From the NCBI RefSeq assembly GCF_023983475.1, contig NZ_CP092712.1, forward strand, positions 1,860,001 through 1,924,000: a stretch of DNA of 64,000 nucleotides, in the 5' to 3' direction. The notes beneath the pieces are model-generated. The model had not been told where the DNA came from, searched no databases, and saw only the letters and a list, made by a program, of their open reading frames with translations. Made by a program: the position numbers and the translations under genes. Of this stretch, positions 59,728 through 64,000 are shown in pieces (the first letter of the stretch is position 1; each line of letters begins with the position of its first letter). Source of the DNA: Aliivibrio fischeri ATCC 7744 = JCM 18803 = DSM 507. GTDB lineage: Bacteria > Pseudomonadota > Gammaproteobacteria > Enterobacterales > Vibrionaceae.

Positions 59728-60621
59728 TTAAGCTTGAATACCGATAATTAACCATGGCGCATTTGGTTGCGTTAAATCACGCTCAAGGTGCCAAATATCA
59801 GTAATGTCCTCTTCAATGCCTTCTACCGCATCACGGTAGCGACCAGAGAACTGAATACTTAATTGAGCACGGTTTGCATCGTGATCAGCACGAACCACTT
59901 CTGCATCCACATACATTACGTCTGTGTGTTGCTCACCTTCAAGGGTTGCACGCTCTTGTACAAGGTCATTGTACAGGCTGATTGAAACATATTCTTGAAT
60001 CGTCTCAAGCTGGTTATGGTTCCAAGCACCTTGTAAAATACGGTAGTGTTCACGAGAACCATTAATGAATGATTGCATATCAAAACCCGGTGGGTAGTTA
60101 TGCGGAACGTCATCAGCACTTGCTGCACCAAAACCACCAGTAGGTTGTGCTGTAGCTTGATCAGCTTGGAAGTATTGTTGATTATCACGGAAACTAGGCT
60201 GTGCGTCTTGCTGACCTTGTGGGCCTGCATAAGCTGCACCTTGTCTCTGATTCATACTACCCGCCTTGGCTGCCATCATTGAGCGGAATACCTTGAATAG
60301 AATGAATGCGATACCTGCCATGATAAGAATATCCATGAATTGGATACCTTCAAACGCACCACCACTAAATAGAGCAGCTAATAAACCACCAGCAAGTAGA
60401 CCACCAAGCAAGCCACCCATTAGGCCTTTTTTGCCTGATGCACTTTTTGTTGTGTCTTGCTTACCAATCGTATTGGTATTTTGTTGTTTTTGTTTTGGCG
60501 CAGGCGCCGTTTTAAAGCTTTTACCAAATGACTTACCGCCACCGAATTTCTTTGCTTCTGCATGCGGTGCTGAGACCACAAAAACAAACATAAGGGCAAC
60601 AATAGATAAAAGACGTTTCAT
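59728..60621 (-). CDS. Tim44-like domain membrane protein
   Basis: The ATG at 60621 follows ggaagagg and gives 297 residues starting MKRLLSIVALMFVFVVSA, a signal peptide. A low-complexity linker rich in G, K, P and Q precedes two hydrophobic segments (about residues 80-98 and 102-120). The C-terminal 140 residues form a Tim44-like domain (ending LIIGIQA). Bacterial homologues are inner-membrane proteins whose role is not settled. Confidence 0.85.
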   Translation of the reverse strand: MKRLLSIVALMFVFVVSAPHAEAKKFGGGKSFGKSFKTAPAPKQKQQNTNTIGKQDTTKSASGKKGLMGGLLGGLLAGGLLAALFSGGAFEGIQFMDILIMAGIAFILFKVFRSMMAAKAGSMNQRQGAAYAGPQGQQDAQPSFRDNQQYFQADQATAQPTGGFGAASADDVPHNYPPGFDMQSFINGSREHYRILQGAWNHNQLETIQEYVSISLYNDLVQERATLEGEQHTDVMYVDAEVVRADHDANRAQLSIQFSGRYRDAVEGIEEDITDIWHLERDLTQPNAPWLIIGIQA

Positions 60622-60843
60622 TACCTCTTCCTTATTTTTGGAATTAATTTGGATTGATAATAGCTTGCATTGAGGAACAATGGCAGCATTAATCTTCAAT
60701 AGAATGTTTCAGAGTGTTAAAACAAACAGTTATCCGTCTCAAACATGTGCACTAACTCCTAATTGACATAACTCTTACTTGAAGATTATAGCCATACATT
60801 TAAAATTAAGAACAATGTACATAATTTTATAGCTCAGGTTAAT

Positions 60844-61443
60844 ATGGCGCGCAGAAACGACCATTCTCATCAAGAAATACGCGAAATGGCATTAGATAAT
60901 GTTAAATTATTTCTTAATGAGCATAGTCATCACGAACTCAGTTTACGCAAACTGGCAAAAAGCATTGGTTATGTACCGAGTACATTAGTCAATATTTTTG
61001 GTAGCTATAACTTATTGCTACTTCGCTCTATCGCGCAAACCCTTGATGAATTGATGCTTCAAATCTCACAAGGTATTGAAAACAGTGCAACCCCTGAGGA
61101 GGCACTAAAAGCCATTGCTTATTGTTATTATGATTTTGCACAGCAGCAACCTAATCGTTGGAAGTTGGTATTTCAACATAATATGAATGGTGAGGCGCTG
61201 CCTGAATGGCAAGAAAACCGCATTAATCAAATGATGTCGATCCTTGAAAGAATGATCTTTAGTATTAACAATACGAAAACTCACGAAGATATTGTAGAAA
61301 CAAGTCGTGTAATTTGGGCTGGTGTTCATGGTATTACGCTACTAAGCCTTGATGATTTACTTTTTTCATCAACACCGATTGATGGCCACAAACTTATTGA
61401 TAACTTGCTGCTAAACTACATCAATCAATGGAAACTGCATTAA
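60844..61443 (+). CDS. TetR-family transcriptional regulator
   Basis: This 199-residue regulator has an N-terminal helix-turn-helix (ELSLRKLAKSIGYVPSTLVN) and a ligand-binding C-terminal domain. It ends 29 bp before the MFS-acyltransferase gene in the same direction and may regulate it in response to lipid or fatty-acid signals; that is inference from position. Confidence 0.88.
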   Translation: MARRNDHSHQEIREMALDNVKLFLNEHSHHELSLRKLAKSIGYVPSTLVNIFGSYNLLLLRSIAQTLDELMLQISQGIENSATPEEALKAIAYCYYDFAQQQPNRWKLVFQHNMNGEALPEWQENRINQMMSILERMIFSINNTKTHEDIVETSRVIWAGVHGITLLSLDDLLFSSTPIDGHKLIDNLLLNYINQWKLH

Positions 61444-61472
61444 CCAATATTCTTTGGTAAAAAGGATCTTTT

Positions 61473-63341
61473 ATGGCAAAGCAAGCCAAACTACTTACAC
61501 AACGTCGATTCCTCCCCTACTTTCTCACTCAATCTCTAGGGGCTTTTAACGACAACATATTTAAAAATACCCTATTATTGTTTGTTGCTTTTGCTAGTGT
61601 TGATTCTCTACCTATATCATCTAATTTATTTATTAATTTAGCCGCTGGGTTATTCATTCTTCCTTTTTTTCTGTTTTCTGCTTTTGCTGGTGTACTGGCT
61701 GACAAATATGAGAAATCGGCTTTTATACGCAAAGTTAAACTCGCTGAAATCATTATCATGCTCTTTGGGGCTATTGCCTTTGTTTTAAAAGACTTCACGC
61801 TATTACTTATTTTATTGTTTTTAATGGGCACTCAATCCGCTTTTTTTGGTCCAGTAAAATACGCTTTACTCCCTCAGCAATTAAAAGAAGATGAGTTAGT
61901 TTCTGGTAATGCTTTAGTTGAAACAGGCACTTTCTTAGCCATTCTATTTGGAACCATTGGCGCTGGCATTATTGCATCCCAAGAGAATGCGCAATATATT
62001 GCTGCTGGTGCTGTGCTTCTTTTCGCAGTACTTGGTTATTTATCTAGTCGTTTTATTCCTTATGCAAAAGCCATTGACCCAACACTTTCATTTCGCTGGC
62101 GACCAATTCAGCAAACACGAAATACTATTTCAATCGCAAAAAAAGATACGTCTGTATTTTTAGCGATTATGGGGATCAGTTGGTTTTGGTTTTTAGGTGC
62201 AAGTTACTTAACTCAGTTTCCTAATTACACTCACCATTTTTTAAACGATAATGCGATTACTGTTAGTGTACTGTTGGCGTTGTTCTCAGTTGGCATTGCA
62301 GTAGGTTCATTAGCCTGTGATGTATTATCTAAACACCGTGTTGAACTAGGCATTATTCCTCTTGGCAGCCTTGGTATTACTATTTTTGGTTTCAACCTGT
62401 TTTTAGCGACACCCGCAAATCCAATACATACCACTGATTTTTTTGAAATCTTAACGCATCCAGATCTTTTCTCTGTTTTTGTTAATCTCTTTTTTCTAGG
62501 GGTTTCTGGTGGGATATTTATTGTCCCTTTATACACGTTAATCCAAAAACGACCCCAAGCGAAACATCGCTCTCAGATCATTGCTGCCAATAATATTTAT
62601 AACGCCATCTTTATGGTAACAAGTGCCATCCTTGGAATTATTTGTCTATCTGTCATTGAGTTAAGTATCCCTCAATTTTTCCTTCTTCTTGCGATATTAA
62701 ATGGTATCGTCACACTCTTTTTGTTTTTCCGTGTGCCTATTTTTATTATTCGCTTTGTTTTATGGGTTCTCACTCACACGGCATACCGAGTAAACCACAA
62801 ACATTTGCATCATATCCCAGAAGAAGGTGGCGCCTTGTTAGTGTGTAATCACATCACTTATATGGATGCTTTTATTATCAGTGGAGCGTGCCCTCGCCCT
62901 ATTCGATTTGTAATGGAAGAGGAATACGCTGAATTACCTTTAATTAAATACTTCTTTAAATTAACTAAGGTTATTCCAATTAATGCCACTAAAAGTAGCT
63001 CAATTCGACGAGCATTTATGGAGGTTGAAAACGCACTAACAAATGGGGAGATTGTGTTGATCTTTCCTGAAGGTGTCTTAACTCGTGATGGTGAAATCGG
63101 TGCTTTCTTACGAGGTATGGATATCATTTTGAAACGCTCGCCAGTGCCCGTCATTCCAATGGCGCTGCGAGGCTTATGGGGAAGTTTCTTTAGTCGCCAT
63201 GGCGGTAAAGCAATATTAAAACGCCCTAGTCGCTGCTGGTCTAAAGTAGAAGTGGTAGCAGGAGAACCCGTACTACCACAAGATGCAACATCAAAACTGA
63301 TGCGTGAAAAAGTAGCTCAATTACGCGGTGATTGTCAGTGA
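61473..63341 (+). CDS. MFS transporter-acyltransferase fusion (LplT-PlsC type)
   Basis: The 622-residue protein has an N-terminal major facilitator region of about 12 helices (residues 12-420), beginning QSLGAFNDNIFKNTLLLFVA as in LplT, and a C-terminal acyltransferase with HX4D (CNHITYMDAF) and FPEGVLTRDG. This combination takes up lysophospholipids and reacylates them. The AMP-binding (Aas synthetase) domain of longer homologues is missing. The ATG follows aaaagga. Confidence 0.9.
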   Translation: MAKQAKLLTQRRFLPYFLTQSLGAFNDNIFKNTLLLFVAFASVDSLPISSNLFINLAAGLFILPFFLFSAFAGVLADKYEKSAFIRKVKLAEIIIMLFGAIAFVLKDFTLLLILLFLMGTQSAFFGPVKYALLPQQLKEDELVSGNALVETGTFLAILFGTIGAGIIASQENAQYIAAGAVLLFAVLGYLSSRFIPYAKAIDPTLSFRWRPIQQTRNTISIAKKDTSVFLAIMGISWFWFLGASYLTQFPNYTHHFLNDNAITVSVLLALFSVGIAVGSLACDVLSKHRVELGIIPLGSLGITIFGFNLFLATPANPIHTTDFFEILTHPDLFSVFVNLFFLGVSGGIFIVPLYTLIQKRPQAKHRSQIIAANNIYNAIFMVTSAILGIICLSVIELSIPQFFLLLAILNGIVTLFLFFRVPIFIIRFVLWVLTHTAYRVNHKHLHHIPEEGGALLVCNHITYMDAFIISGACPRPIRFVMEEEYAELPLIKYFFKLTKVIPINATKSSSIRRAFMEVENALTNGEIVLIFPEGVLTRDGEIGAFLRGMDIILKRSPVPVIPMALRGLWGSFFSRHGGKAILKRPSRCWSKVEVVAGEPVLPQDATSKLMREKVAQLRGDCQ

Positions 63342-63348
63342 TAATGCT

Positions 63349-63942
63349 TTAAAGCAACATAAATAAAAATACTGAGATTAATACACCTATACCTAATACT
63401 GCTGGGTATGCATAGCGGGTGGTATCTTTGGCGATTTCAACCTGAACGTCTATTTCTTTTTTACTCTGTTCATAATTTTTGCTGTCCTCATTACCATCAA
63501 ATAATGACATAACCTCTTGTGTTGAGCTCGCAGCCAGTAACTGTTCTCTAAAATCATCTTCAACCAATAATGAAGTAAGTGTAGTTAATACCTCCATATG
63601 AGTCGACCCCGCTTCAGCTGGTGGGATTGCCAATAAGAAAATCATCTTAACTGGTTCATCACCATCTAAACCTGTCCACATCAGTTCTTCTTTTACAAAC
63701 GCGCAAGCAAAAACAGGTGCTTTAACCGCTTCTGATTTTCCATGAGGAACGGCTAAGTACTCACCAAGTGCTGTTGGTCCTTCCTCCTCTCTTGTTAAAA
63801 CAGCCTCTAAAAACTCTTGTTTGTTGGTCAATTTTCCATGTAGATCTAACTTATCTGTTAATGCATGAATGGCTGACAATCGATCATCAAATACGGCATC
63901 AATTAAAATAAGATCAGGTGAAGTAAGTTGTGCTAATTTCAT
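63349..63942 (-). CDS. Membrane-anchored PTS EIIA (fructose-type) protein
   Basis: This 197-residue protein has an EIIA type-2 domain with the phosphorylation site His67 in AVPHGKSEAV and a C-terminal hydrophobic helix (AVLGIGVLISVFLFMLL) preceded by a charged linker. No EIIB or EIIC gene is visible, so it may be regulatory or serve a transporter elsewhere. It is convergent with the MFS-acyltransferase gene, 7 bp away. Confidence 0.82.
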   Translation of the reverse strand: MKLAQLTSPDLILIDAVFDDRLSAIHALTDKLDLHGKLTNKQEFLEAVLTREEEGPTALGEYLAVPHGKSEAVKAPVFACAFVKEELMWTGLDGDEPVKMIFLLAIPPAEAGSTHMEVLTTLTSLLVEDDFREQLLAASSTQEVMSLFDGNEDSKNYEQSKKEIDVQVEIAKDTTRYAYPAVLGIGVLISVFLFMLL

Positions 63943-64000
63943 TTTAAATTCCTTATTGCTGCATTAACCAAACAAATTGATATGGCTTTAAAGTAAACGT

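Noticed and set aside
60073-60673. Plus-strand frames opposite the Tim44-like gene
   Set aside because: They are reverse readings of a low-complexity G/K/P/Q-rich region.

Overview
This window looks like chromosomal DNA of a Vibrionaceae bacterium, most likely Aliivibrio (Vibrio) fischeri or a close relative. The evidence is the AT-rich base composition, a FadR of 280 residues with the extra ligand-domain segment typical of vibrios, E. coli-like gene neighbourhoods (mgsA/helD/yccS, uvrY-uvrC, fadR/nhaB-dsbB, yejK/yejL-yejM) and dense tandem tRNA arrays. The species name is inference from recognised genes; no database was searched.

Layout. 1-3267: 5' part of a TorS-like sensor kinase (runs off the left edge), the divergent torT, and mgsA. 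3322-8388: helD, yccS and a two-ACT-domain GcvR-like gene. 8393-9430: a minus-strand tRNA operon (Cys, Gly, Leu, Gly, Leu, Gly and a broken Gly relic) with a strong promoter and a duplicated terminator. 9654-16103: pgsA, uvrY-uvrC (TAGTG overlap), polB and a nucleotidyltransferase-fold gene. 16136-17555: an IS4-family element that split the terminator of a NhaC-family gene; that gene has a lysine riboswitch. 19686-36817: hns, an OmpV/MipA-type protein, fadR, nhaB, dsbB, a SEC-C protein, a pilin, dusC, a diguanylate cyclase, a DUF5718-like gene, topB, fadH, sppA and ansA. 36912-44660: asd, a second NhaC-family transporter, a lipoprotein, yejK, yejL and yejM. 44825-49095: a duplicated tRNA-Ser/tRNA-Asp array with mosaic tRNA-Asp relics, an IS110-family (IS1111-type) element and a periplasmic alpha-carbonic anhydrase. 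49518-63942: a chemoreceptor, a secreted nucleosidase, a GNAT protein, an unusual membrane pseudo-ATPase plus MscS pair, a 2-oxoglutarate oxygenase, an SDR, three small Cys-rich proteins, a Tim44-like protein, a TetR regulator with an MFS-acyltransferase fusion, and a membrane-anchored PTS IIA.

How the genes connect. FadR (21264-22106) probably controls fadH through a near-palindromic operator just upstream of fadH. The lysine aptamer before the NhaC-family gene suggests lysine transport rather than plain sodium/proton exchange. Envelope functions (yejM, sppA, Tim44-like, lipoprotein, MscS pair, acyltransferase) are common but scattered.

The best candidates for undescribed biology are: (1) the operon 53193-56430, in which a large membrane protein with an AAA-like domain lacking the Walker A lysine is translationally close to an MscS channel; (2) the noncoding tail of the IS110-family element, which folds into a stem with an internal loop carrying 11 nt complementary to the element's own target site; and (3) tRNA-Asp relics in which D-arm and T-arm segments were replaced by mutually complementary sequence, conserved in two copies.
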